From positions 1 to 35,605 of the forward strand of contig CYKH01001907.1 of the NCBI GenBank assembly GCA_001460835.1: 35,605 nucleotides of DNA, written 5' to 3'. Shown piece after piece: positions 1 through 7,772 of this stretch (position 1 is its first letter; every line of letters starts with the position of its first letter). The notes under the pieces are model-generated. The model was not told the origin of the DNA and did not search any database. It saw only the letters and a program-made list of their open reading frames with translations. A program made the translations under genes and the position numbers. Source of the stretch: Bodo saltans (lineage: Eukaryota > Euglenozoa > Kinetoplastea > Eubodonida > Bodonidae).

Positions 1-1
1 G

Positions 2-98
2 GTGCTGCGATGCCCACAGCGCGGTCTACACGGCCGAAGCACGCTACCACGTCATACGCGCTTCGGCCGTGTAGACCGCGCTGTGGGCATCGCAGCAC
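2..98. repeat. Perfect 39-bp inverted repeat (hairpin) at window edge
   Basis: Bases 2-40 are the exact reverse complement of 60-98, with a 19-base spacer at 41-59. The match stops sharply on both sides. It lies immediately upstream of the decayed RBR/ZZ fragment and has no counterpart in the intact gene. A perfect long hairpin at the very edge may be a real inverted duplication or a foldback artefact at a contig end; the sequence alone cannot decide. Confidence 0.9.
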
Positions 99-126
99 GA
101 TCGGCACATTGGCGGCGCTTTGCATC

Positions 127-575
127 GGGAACAAAATTGAAGCGGAGCTTAGGGGGATTACATTCGATCAGCGCGGCAATGACAATACACAAAAAGAGTG
201 GAGATTTTTTCTGTTTTTGGGCAAGGACGAGTTCATCGTCACGGTGCTGCATGTGATGCTGCTGTCGCTGGAAGCTGATGTGGCATTCGCGCTTCCGCCT
301 CAGTCGAAGCTGTATGACTGGTTGCCGCGATTTACTGAGCTTGTAGCTGTGGCTCTGGGGACAACGGGGAAGGGCGTTGCGGCTGTTGTCCGATGTGCTG
401 TAGACGTTGTTAACGCAAATCCACGGGCAGCGTTCGCAACATGCCGCCTCGCCCAAGCTCTACCAGTTGCATTGAAGATGCGATGGAGGCATGCGTGATG
501 TGTGCCTCGTGATCCCAGAGATTTCGTTGTGCGGGGGGCATGTCCTCTGTAAGATGTGTATGGAGATTATATGTG
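127..575 (+). pseudogene. Decayed fragment of RBR/ZZ zinc-finger gene
   Basis: The reading frame from 127 to 480 encodes a stretch about half identical to residues 215-335 of the intact gene at 2539-4695. Both share the cores EFIVTVLH and WLPRFTE. Near 481 the frame breaks. At least two single-base losses (about 481 and 506) must be allowed for the similarity to continue as LVIP and then CGGH.LCKMC around 508-556, which is the first RING-like finger. Similarity fades after about 575, and no N-terminal part, IBR, RING2 or ZZ region follows. This is a diverged, truncated and frameshifted paralogue, not an expressed full-length ligase. The inverted repeat at 2-98 abuts its 5' side, so the fragment may have been created by rearrangement. 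Confidence 0.8.
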
Positions 576-1087
576 TACTAGTTCCCCTTCCCCCTGATGA
601 ATGAACGCTATGAAAAGAGAACTTCGCTGACCAAGAAATACCAGAGTTCGACTTAGCCGCGTGAACTGCTCGATAGCGCAACGCCTAGCAATCAGCGGTG
701 CACCTCAAGCCGTCCGTGGGTTTTCAGCAGGGACAAGTCTTGCTTGTGCAAAGAAGATACTGCAGGAGAAGTTCAATACCTCCATCGGGCTGGATGTACC
801 CCCTTGTACACATACCCGCTGCCCGCTGTTCGGACATAGACGGAACTTTTTCCGACTTCGCGAAACACATTTCGACATAAACTCCTAGTCACGATTCTTG
901 CCGCCTGTGTTTGGGGTCGACCTCCGGTCCAAAAAAAAAAAAATTCAAGACAGAGAATGAAGAGCTGGAAAGTAGGAGTATTAGGCGAAATCGGGGGGGA
1001 GGGGAAATCGAAAAATGAAACTTTTTTTTGACCCTTTTTTCTGAAAGTCCGACTTCGCAAATCAGTAGTGACTCCAGATATGCTTCA
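576..1087. other. Intergenic spacer, no convincing gene
   Basis: No ATG-led frame with protein-like composition is visible. Short frames here depend on GTG or TTG starts and have no recognisable motif. There is a 13-base A run near 931-943. The right part carries the pyrimidine tract that serves the downstream fucosyltransferase. Very weak resemblance near 627-655 to the RBR gene could be a further remnant, but I cannot support it. Confidence 0.5.
1020..1047 (+). promoter_or_regulatory. Putative trans-splice acceptor for GT11 gene
   Basis: T-rich tract (1021-1041, interrupted by GACCC) followed by the first AG at 1046-1047, 40 bases before the chosen ATG at 1088. The arrangement is what kinetoplastid spliced-leader addition uses. 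The exact AG is inferred. Confidence 0.5.
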
Positions 1088-2350
1088 ATGCTTGTACTAT
1101 CTCGCCTCGATTTATTTGGATGTCTCCCCATTGTACAAAAGAGTACAACAAGAGAGATGCATCGAGGAGGTGGCCCACTACTGACCACCAATGTGGTAGG
1201 GGGTCTTGGCAACCAATTATTCCTCCTGGCCAACTTGATCTCCACCGCGTCGCGACACCGCAACGCACACCCCCACCACCACACGCCGCTTCAAATGGCA
1301 GTACCTCGCGTATCGAGCAGCGACAGTTGTGGGCCCCCACGACCAGTGTACTGGGATTCCCTCTTCCAAAATTTGACCACTGGTGCTGGCGTTGCTCTCG
1401 TTCCCTCCCTCCCACGAGATTACAAGACAGTCGTGGTCCCGGAGAAGAGACCTGTGGTGCCCGTCACCCTCCCCAACGAACAAAATCATCATAATGATGA
1501 CGTCATCTACTCCCTCACAGGCTTCTTCCAATCCCACATTTACTTTGGTGGTGGTGCCGATCATGAGGAGGCCAGCAGCAGCAGGGCCTCAAACGGAGGG
1601 GACGTGCTGCTGTCACTCCTACCCACCCACTACCGACGCGGCGCACAGACACATCTCCACGCTAACTACCTCCCTGCTGGCGTAGCGCCTGAGAAATGCC
1701 ACACAGTTGGCGTGCACATCCGTCGAGGAGATTATTTAGCCATCCGTGATGTCTTTCCCATTCTCGAGTTTGACTACTACGACTTAGCCTTGCGCACATT
1801 GTTAGGCCCGGTGTTGTACAAGGCGCCGTATGCCTTGTCCCCGCCAACTCCGGTATCATCGAAGCAGGCGGATGGGCGCTCCGCAACCACGGAAGGTATT
1901 TTATTTCCGACCCCAACCTCTGCTGTTGGACATCAAGCGACGCGAGTGCTCCTCTTTTCGGAGGATGCCGTGTATGCCAACGCACTTGCAGGCACGTGGA
2001 GAGTTAAGTACCCTGGCATCTACGTAGCGCACGTAGATCCTACACATGAATTGTCGTCGTCTGTTGAGCGCAGCTTTTCTAGCGCTGGTGGTGGTGCGCA
2101 CGACAGCAACAACAACAACAGCAGCGTGGCAGCACCAGCAGCGCCACCTCCCCCTCCGCGGGATGTTGTGGAGTTGTTGATGATGACGCAATGCGACGAC
2201 CTCATCATTGCGAACTCTTCATTTTCCTGGTGGGGGGCGTATTGGAATCGTTGTCCGGGGCGTCGTGTTGTAGCGCCAACGAAGTGGTTCGTGGCGGACC
2301 CGTTCCCTAGTGCTGCCCACTTGTATCCAAAAGAGTGGATCCTGCTATAG
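1088..2350 (+). CDS. Alpha-1,2-fucosyltransferase, GT11 family (FUT1-like)
   Basis: Predicted to transfer fucose from GDP-fucose to a glycan acceptor. Family GT11 signatures appear in order: GGLGNQLF at residues 38-45, H-x-RRGDY at 210-216 (the GDP-fucose-binding motif), and NSSFSWWGAYW from residue 376, followed by VVAPTKWF near the C-terminus. With the ATG at 1088 the product is 420 residues, long for GT11. The extra length is low-complexity inserts such as a Ser/Asn/Ala/Pro-rich loop around 2050-2160. Trypanosomatid FUT1 proteins of this family act in the mitochondrion (established knowledge); here the N-terminus is short, hydrophobic and basic, so targeting is plausible but unproven. The start is uncertain: ATG 1157 is the alternative, and an out-of-frame ATG at 1080 precedes 1088. 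The frame open further upstream has only a TTG start. Confidence 0.88.
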   Translation: MLVLSRLDLFGCLPIVQKSTTREMHRGGGPLLTTNVVGGLGNQLFLLANLISTASRHRNAHPHHHTPLQMAVPRVSSSDSCGPPRPVYWDSLFQNLTTGAGVALVPSLPRDYKTVVVPEKRPVVPVTLPNEQNHHNDDVIYSLTGFFQSHIYFGGGADHEEASSSRASNGGDVLLSLLPTHYRRGAQTHLHANYLPAGVAPEKCHTVGVHIRRGDYLAIRDVFPILEFDYYDLALRTLLGPVLYKAPYALSPPTPVSSKQADGRSATTEGILFPTPTSAVGHQATRVLLFSEDAVYANALAGTWRVKYPGIYVAHVDPTHELSSSVERSFSSAGGGAHDSNNNNSSVAAPAAPPPPPRDVVELLMMTQCDDLIIANSSFSWWGAYWNRCPGRRVVAPTKWFVADPFPSAAHLYPKEWILL

Positions 2351-2490
2351 GAGAGCAGCTGTTGTCGATCTTGGCTGGGAGAGTGTCTTTTCTCCCTCCT
2401 CGAGACTTGTTCTCATGGCGGCCTGTCGGGGTCGCACAGATTTGCAGCTCCTTCCCAATTCATTTTGCAAACACTTTTATCTTCACAGAA

Positions 2491-2504
2491 TTCTTTGTTT
2501 CCAG
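2491..2504 (+). promoter_or_regulatory. Putative trans-splice acceptor for RBR/ZZ gene
   Basis: Pyrimidine-rich TTCTTTGTTTCC ends in AG at 2503-2504, 35 bases before ATG 2539. Another pyrimidine tract with AG at 2487-2488 lies just upstream and is an alternative site. Confidence 0.5.
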
Positions 2505-2538
2505 CCAACACTACTTTCGTGTAGGAAACACATATCCT

Positions 2539-4695
2539 ATGTCTGTAAAGATGTTTGGTGTGGGCTCTCCGAAGGGTACTCGTTTTTCATTTTCACGAAA
2601 AGAAAGATCATATCGCACTCAGTGTATGAATTGCTACATTTGCGGGCTGGAGTTGTCAGACGAGGAAGCGGCCACCCACGACTGCACGCTTGGCGTCGTG
2701 TCCGACGAAACGCTGAATGAGTACGCCCGGTCCCTCTACCAGCGCCTCCTCACGCAGCCCTCTGTGACACTGAGCGGGGCGTACGGGTCGACGGTGACCG
2801 AAGGCACCCCGCGCGACGACATGCTGCGTTGTGGCCTATCGAACATTGTTGATGGCCCCCCTCCCCCGTTGAAAAGTAGCTCGATGCTGTCGCCGTTGCA
2901 CAGCAGGCAATTCGTGGCCATTGCCACTGCGGTGCTCAACCGCGTCAAGGACGCAGAGAGCGACGACTACCTTCACCTCCGTGAGCCGCCTTTAGGGTAC
3001 AAACTTCTCGCGGCCGTGTTGAGGCAAGCATCAAGACCCGAGCATGTTGTTGCTCTGCTGGTGGGGTTGTCTGCACCTACAACCTCGCCGCACCTGACGT
3101 TAGAGGAAAACCGTTGGCATCGCTACGACGAGGTCATTCTCAGCGATGTTGAGCTCACTCCAAGCCGCCAAGTGTTGGGGAGCCTTGATGCGGAGCTTAG
3201 GGCGATGACATTCGACCATCGCTACGACAGCGACGACGCATTTGGGGCGTCCCTGAGCTTTCTTTTGAAAGACAAGAACGAGTTCATCGTCACGGTCCTC
3301 CACATCGTGTTACTTTCGCAGATGGACGCTGGTGTGGCCGTCGCCCTCCCGCCACTGTCGAAGTCGGACGTGGTCAGTTGGCTGCCGCGGTTCACGGAGT
3401 GTGTGGCGATGGCACTGGAGTCGAGGGGAGCAGACGTGACGGCTGCGATCCGGGAAGCTGTGGGACTCGTTCATGCAAGCCCGTTAGTGGCCTTCACAAA
3501 CTTCCGTCTTGCCAGTGCAATGCCGATAGCGTTGGCGATGGCGATGGAGGAGTGCGCACCGTGTGGCCTTGTGATCCCAAGAGATTGCTTTGTGAGGTGC
3601 GGGGGCCGTGATCTGTGCAAGCTGTGCTACGAGAATGCTGCTCTTGTGTTTGCACGCACTGATCAAGCGGCGCATGATCAGCACAAGCTTGCCATGGGAA
3701 ACTTTCGCGCGAATGTTGCCGACGAGGTTGCCGATGTAGTGTCTCGCGCGATGGCTGCGACTGAGGGTGACGTGGAGTTTGATGCGCGTTTCCACTGCCC
3801 TCTGAACGACCGCCACCAGACTCCATTTCACGCGCCGATGCCGGAGCACCCAAAGACACCAGGTGCACCAGTTGGTATCACGTGCCCAAGCTGCTCCATC
3901 AGGTGGTGCGCTCAGTGCAAGTGTGCGGAGCATCCCCATGCCGCGAACTGCGGGGACGTGACAAATGCGAAACATCAATGGCCTGTGTACTCTGACAACA
4001 TGACGCGGTTCGCCAACGTAGTACTCGGTGACCTTGACAGTGAGGTAATGGTGGTGAAGCTTGCGCTGACGGACCGTGCCGCAGCTGTGGAGCGCCGTCG
4101 AACGTTTCTGCAGAGCCAAATTGCTCGCATCAATGAAGAAATTGCCGATCTTGATCACGCCATTCAACAAAGGCACCAGATGAATGCTTTTGAAATGACT
4201 TGGGACGGTGATGGCGGAGATCCGAAGGTGATTGGATCCCGTCGATGTCCGCACTGTGGAAGGCAACCCATAAGACGTGTTCAATTTTGCCAGTACATGA
4301 TCTGCGGCATGAATTCTCACGGGGGTGGCAACTTCCAAGGCGGCTGCATGAAGCCATTCGACTACTGCAGTCCAGAAGCCGCCTACCAACCAATCAGTAC
4401 TGCAGGCGAGGAGGCCGAGAAAGCCAATCTTGTGAGCAAGCGGAACGAGCTCACTGCACATCTTGAGGGAGTCGATCAGCAAATAGACTTCCCTCCTCCA
4501 GTGCTTGCCGACCATTGGCCTGCGTTGTCATGCAGCCAATGCAAGAAGGGCCTCCTTGGAGATTTTCACGTGCAATGCTACCACTGTGAGCCCCCGTACC
4601 TGCTGTGCGTGTACTGCATTAGGGGCAACAAGCACAACGAACACGCCGACCCAACAAGAGAGTCTGGGCACATGCTGACCATTCGGAAGCCATAA
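2539..4695 (+). CDS. RBR-type E3 ubiquitin ligase-like protein with C-terminal ZZ finger
   Basis: Probable ubiquitin-ligase-like protein of 718 residues. An N-terminal CxxC pair (MNCYICG) is followed by about 300 residues of unknown fold. A RING1-like finger starts with CxxC at residue 339, an IBR-like finger (CPSC...WCAQC...H...C) starts at 449, a RING2-like finger (CPHC...FCQYMIC...C...YC) starts at 570, and a ZZ-type finger (CSQC...CYHC...CVYC...H...H) starts at 665. A coiled-coil-like stretch lies between IBR and RING2. The FCQYMIC cysteine sits where RBR ligases carry the catalytic thioester cysteine. In RING1 the expected zinc-binding His is Arg357. The open frame extends upstream to 2335, but that overlaps the previous gene and crosses the acceptor, so ATG 2539 is preferred; ATG 2626, just before the first CxxC, is the alternative. 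Two decayed copies flank it. Confidence 0.75.
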   Translation: MSVKMFGVGSPKGTRFSFSRKERSYRTQCMNCYICGLELSDEEAATHDCTLGVVSDETLNEYARSLYQRLLTQPSVTLSGAYGSTVTEGTPRDDMLRCGLSNIVDGPPPPLKSSSMLSPLHSRQFVAIATAVLNRVKDAESDDYLHLREPPLGYKLLAAVLRQASRPEHVVALLVGLSAPTTSPHLTLEENRWHRYDEVILSDVELTPSRQVLGSLDAELRAMTFDHRYDSDDAFGASLSFLLKDKNEFIVTVLHIVLLSQMDAGVAVALPPLSKSDVVSWLPRFTECVAMALESRGADVTAAIREAVGLVHASPLVAFTNFRLASAMPIALAMAMEECAPCGLVIPRDCFVRCGGRDLCKLCYENAALVFARTDQAAHDQHKLAMGNFRANVADEVADVVSRAMAATEGDVEFDARFHCPLNDRHQTPFHAPMPEHPKTPGAPVGITCPSCSIRWCAQCKCAEHPHAANCGDVTNAKHQWPVYSDNMTRFANVVLGDLDSEVMVVKLALTDRAAAVERRRTFLQSQIARINEEIADLDHAIQQRHQMNAFEMTWDGDGGDPKVIGSRRCPHCGRQPIRRVQFCQYMICGMNSHGGGNFQGGCMKPFDYCSPEAAYQPISTAGEEAEKANLVSKRNELTAHLEGVDQQIDFPPPVLADHWPALSCSQCKKGLLGDFHVQCYHCEPPYLLCVYCIRGNKHNEHADPTRESGHMLTIRKP

Positions 4696-5019
4696 ACGTA
4701 CGGAGATACTACAACACAGGAACGAACGTATTTCCAGATTCACAGAAAGGCAAAAAAAAGGAAGAATATTTAGAAGCCCACTTCTCCAATTTTTGGAAAG
4801 CAACTTTCTCGTGTAGCGGTCTCTGCACACTGTTGAGGGCACAAACAGTTCGGAGATAGTTGTTGAGGAGAGGGGGGACTAGCACTTTTTTTTTGCATGA
4901 GATGTGTTGTCTCGAGGGAAACGACGTCATCGTCCAAGAGTTAGCGAAAATAATCAAGGTGAAGTCTTCTCCAAAAGAAAGATAGTCTGGGGGGTGATGT
5001 TCTGGACGCTTGGTAACCG
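4696..5019. other. Spacer between intact RBR gene and its C-terminal remnant
   Basis: AT-rich, with A and T homopolymers at about 4751-4760 and 4886-4896. I see no gene or clear RNA. It presumably holds the 3' UTR of the RBR gene. Confidence 0.45.
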
Positions 5020-5226
5020 AACAGTGCTTGCCAACCATAGGCAGCGTAGCCTTCGCTACGCTGCAGTGGGTGCAAGAAGGGGCTCCTGGGTGATTTCCAC
5101 GTGCAATGCTACCATTGGGAGCCCCCGTACCTGCTGTGCGTCTACTGCGTCCGTGGCAACAAACACAACAAACACGCCGCTCCGAAGAAAGAGTCTGGCG
5201 GCATAGAGCAGAGGTCCATGCGATAA
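5020..5226 (+). pseudogene. C-terminal ZZ-finger remnant of RBR/ZZ gene
   Basis: From 5071 to 5226 the frame reads as a close copy of the last 50 or so residues of the intact gene (CKKGLLGDFHVQCYH, PPYLLCVYC, RGNKHN) and ends at a TAA at 5224-5226 with a different last dozen residues. One zinc-ligand cysteine of the middle CxxC pair is changed to Trp (YHW for YHC). Similarity starts near 5020 (CAGTGCTTGCCxACCAT). A small insertion carrying a 10-bp perfect hairpin with a 4-base loop (5041-5064) introduces an in-frame TAG at 5047. No start codon or upstream domain is present, so it is a truncated duplicate. Confidence 0.85.
5041..5064. repeat. Short perfect hairpin inside pseudogene
   Basis: GCAGCGTAGC at 5041-5050 pairs exactly with GCTACGCTGC at 5055-5064 across a CTTC loop. 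It is absent from the corresponding point (about 4520-4533) of the intact gene and contains the stop that breaks the copy. Confidence 0.8.
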
Positions 5227-5670
5227 CTGAGTGCTGAGGCCCATGCCACACTTTTTAGATCTCAACTCGCTCACATTTTTTTTAAAAGCAAATCAAACAA
5301 ACAAACAAACAAACGAACAACCACTTGGGTGGTGCATTCTTTTACGTGTCCGATGGAACGCTGAGGACGCATTTTTTTCTTTGCATCGTGATCAGTGGAG
5401 AGTTTGGAGGATTGAACGAAATTTGTGTGGAAACAATAGATACTTTTTGACCAACACTGCTAATGGATTGAAAGCGTCATTCTTTAACTGACTGAATCTT
5501 AAAATGACTTTGATCGAAATGAGAATTTATTAATTTTGCAATTTTTTATGTCGCATGTTGACTTATACAACCATTAGGACGAATTCCTTACATTCATCTC
5601 CCCTGTGCGCACAACGAGCCACACCATCATCATCATACCATTTCTTGCCAAACTAAAGGAACGGTAGATA
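5227..5670. other. Intergenic spacer
   Basis: AT-rich, including a CAAA microsatellite and a strongly AT-rich stretch at about 5440-5560. No gene recognised. A weak pyrimidine stretch (5591-5604) with AG at 5617-5618 may provide the acceptor for the transporter gene. Confidence 0.5.
5294..5320. repeat. CAAA tetranucleotide microsatellite
   Basis: About five tandem CAAA units followed by one imperfect CGAA unit, in spacer DNA. A similar tract occurs at 27571-27595. Confidence 0.9.
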
Positions 5671-5780
5671 ATGTGCAACAACAACTCGTGCCACAGCTGC
5701 CAGTGCAGCGCCAATGCTGCGCAATCAGCAGTTCCCCCGGTCCCTGCCGCCGTGAACCCCGTCACCGGTGGGTTGAGCCT
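5671..5780 (+). other. Cys-rich coding-like leader out of frame with FNT gene
   Basis: ATG 5671 starts a frame beginning MCNNNSCHSCQCSAN and continuing Pro/Val-rich up to VTGG. It precedes the transporter in frame +1 relative to it. It is either the true N-terminus separated by a frame break, or an upstream frame. After about 5780 this frame only shadows the transporter. Confidence 0.4.
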
Positions 5781-5809
5781 TGTCCTTGACGCTCGGTGGC
5801 ATCACCGAG

Positions 5810-6538
5810 ATGTCCATGCGTGCTGGGTTTGCGAAAACTCACTTCTCATTGGCCAAGACGATCCTTCTGGCGGTCATCGCCGGCGCGTTCGTCGCATTTG
5901 GCGGCCAGACTGTGTTCGCCATCTTGGCGGATGCCACGTCCAACGGCCCCACGAAGGCCCTGGCCGGCTTCTTCTTCTCGGGTGCTCTGATGATCATCGT
6001 CATCCTCGGAGCGGAGCTCTTCACCGGCAACGTGCTGATCCTTATCGCAGTGCTCTCCAAACGAGTGTTCCTGTGGGAGTATCTGTTCGATCTTGTGGTC
6101 GTGTACCTCTCCAACTTATTCGGCGTGATTCTCTTCGCGGTGATCTTCTGGGGTGGCGGCCTGAACGGCTACGAGGGCTCTTACACGTCCCAAGGGACCG
6201 TTGCGTGCAAGACTGCCCTTGGTAAGGCCGAGCTGCACCCGTATCAGGCGCTCCTGCGCGGCATCGGTGCGAACATGTGCGTGTGCTTCGCGATCCTGAT
6301 GTGCCACGCCTCAAAGACGCTGAGCGGGAAGCTCCTTGCGTGCACGTTTCCAGTCGCTTCGTTCGTAGTCGTCGGCCTTGAGCACAGTATCGCGAACATG
6401 TACTTCTACAGCGCAGCAACGCTTCTGCGGTGCCCAGGCGTGACGCAAAAAGCTCTATGGCCGGAGTTGTTCCTGTGCACCGCCGGCAACATTCTCGGTG
6501 CTGTCAAGGACAGGCACAGCATGACCATGACGATGTAG
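5810..6538 (+). CDS. Formate/nitrite transporter (FNT) family channel, possibly defective
   Basis: FNT proteins form pentameric channels for formate, nitrite or lactate with protons. From ATG 5810 the 242-residue product has several hydrophobic helices, the family signature GAELFTGN at residues 67-74 and the conserved ...EHSIANMYF motif with the pore histidine at residue 192. Both ends are odd. The frame closes at a TGA at 5774 just upstream. The first likely mRNA ATG (5671) opens a different frame encoding a Cys-rich N-terminus, so a +1 frame change around 5777-5806 would be needed to join them. At the 3' end GNILGA, which should open the last transmembrane helix, runs straight into a polar tail and a stop, and no other frame supplies the missing helix. 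Family assignment is firm; functionality is doubtful. Confidence 0.85.
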   Translation: MSMRAGFAKTHFSLAKTILLAVIAGAFVAFGGQTVFAILADATSNGPTKALAGFFFSGALMIIVILGAELFTGNVLILIAVLSKRVFLWEYLFDLVVVYLSNLFGVILFAVIFWGGGLNGYEGSYTSQGTVACKTALGKAELHPYQALLRGIGANMCVCFAILMCHASKTLSGKLLACTFPVASFVVVGLEHSIANMYFYSAATLLRCPGVTQKALWPELFLCTAGNILGAVKDRHSMTMTM

Positions 6539-7772
6539 GCACCCTGCTTCGACGTCGAACTGGCGCAGGGTCGTGCGGACTACCTACGAGGACTCCCCAC
6601 CACCGGTCAGGGCTCGCACGTGTACCTCCTCCACTACGTCGGACAGTAACCGTGGAGCAGGAAACGCTAGAGGTAAGGCACGTAGCTACGCGTCTTCGGC
6701 GTGGACTCTCATGATCGAGTCAGTGCCATGCCAATGCCTGCGTCCTCGCACTCCGACTCTGGTCCGTCTTCGCCCTCAACGGCGGTGGATGTTGCGCCGC
6801 CGGCTTCCACAGCAGTCAATGTGAATGGCGCACGTCACGCGGAGCCCTTCTTTTCCGCTGCTGCGTTCTCGAGCAATCAGTAGAGACGAAGGAGGAGCTG
6901 TATTGAGAAGGCGTAACTCGCTCTCCAGCTCCTCGTGGGCTCACTGACTGACCTGTGTGCCCTCCACTTTCTTTCTCTTGCTTTTTTTTTGTGTTCTTTC
7001 ACACACTCGAGGACTTTGTTCATTTTTTCTCCTTCACTATTGCTCCCTCTCTTGCTGCCGAGAAGTCAAGCGACCTTTTCGGAGCCCGATCATTTCACTC
7101 TATTGCAAGCAACGTCACGATAAAAAACACACAAAACAAAACGAAACGAACGAACATACAAAAAACCCCACAATACAGACAATCAATAACAACCTATGAA
7201 TCGAAACAAGTGACCCATACAAATTCGATCAACCACACGTGGCGCCAACCACCAGCAGCAAGCAGCACAACGAAACATTGCAAGAAACAAGAATTCACTG
7301 AGAGGTGATGTGTAGTGCTTATCGTTGAACGCAGCGTCCCGTTGTGCGGTTCTTTTTTTTTTTCCCTTCAGCTTTTTCTTTCTTTTGCTTTATTCAAAGT
7401 GTACACAACGAGAGGTTTCTCATCTTCACCATGAAGTGAGCAAACACATCGATTTTTTCCCCAACCCATCGAAAATTTGGATGACAAAGGGGAGTCGCCC
7501 CGCCGAGAGATAAAATTAAAAAACAAACACATGCAAAGACAAGAGCATCAGCAAAGACACGAGTATCAATTAAAAAAAAGCGAAGTACAAGACAAAGAGA
7601 TATTTTGGAAAACGAAGGAGTCATCGAGACACAATTGACGAGACACGATTGGCTGAACATACCTGACCTTAATTGTGTGTCTTCATGTTGCATCATGTTG
7701 CTACTGCCACTTTGAGCAATTTTAATTGAGATCACTGTGCACGTCTTTTTTTGTGAGCGAAAAAACAACAAC
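6539..7772. other. Long intergenic region with GC-rich former-coding-like 5' part
   Basis: Bases 6539-6884 are GC-rich like coding DNA. They hold a Ser/Pro/Ala-rich open stretch (about 6686-6883) in the transporter's frame but behind several stops. It could be a broken cytoplasmic tail of the transporter gene, but I see no homology. Composition switches abruptly after 6884 to pyrimidine-rich (6966-7050) and then A-rich DNA (7120-7230). No other gene is recognised. Confidence 0.5.
7744..7757 (+). promoter_or_regulatory. Putative trans-splice acceptor for nucleotide kinase gene
   Basis: A short T-rich tract (7744-7752) followed by AG at 7756-7757, 15 bases before ATG 7773. The leader would be very short. 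Confidence 0.4.

Noticed and set aside
10-498. 162-codon plus-strand frame as a real gene
   Set aside because: It starts inside the inverted repeat, covers only a middle slice of the RBR/ZZ protein and breaks before the RING finger, so it was called a pseudogene.
3484-4515. 343-codon open frame on the minus strand
   Set aside because: It lies wholly opposite the RBR/ZZ gene, whose plus-strand frame has ordered zinc-finger motifs. The minus frame has no motif, and no other gene here is on that strand.
5294-5320. CRISPR-like or structured repeat array
   Set aside because: The tetranucleotide runs here and at 27571-27595 are simple microsatellites with no spacers; the host is eukaryotic.
6701-6883. 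60-codon Ser/Pro/Ala-rich frame after the FNT gene
   Set aside because: It has no ATG start and no homology; treated as a possible broken tail rather than a gene.
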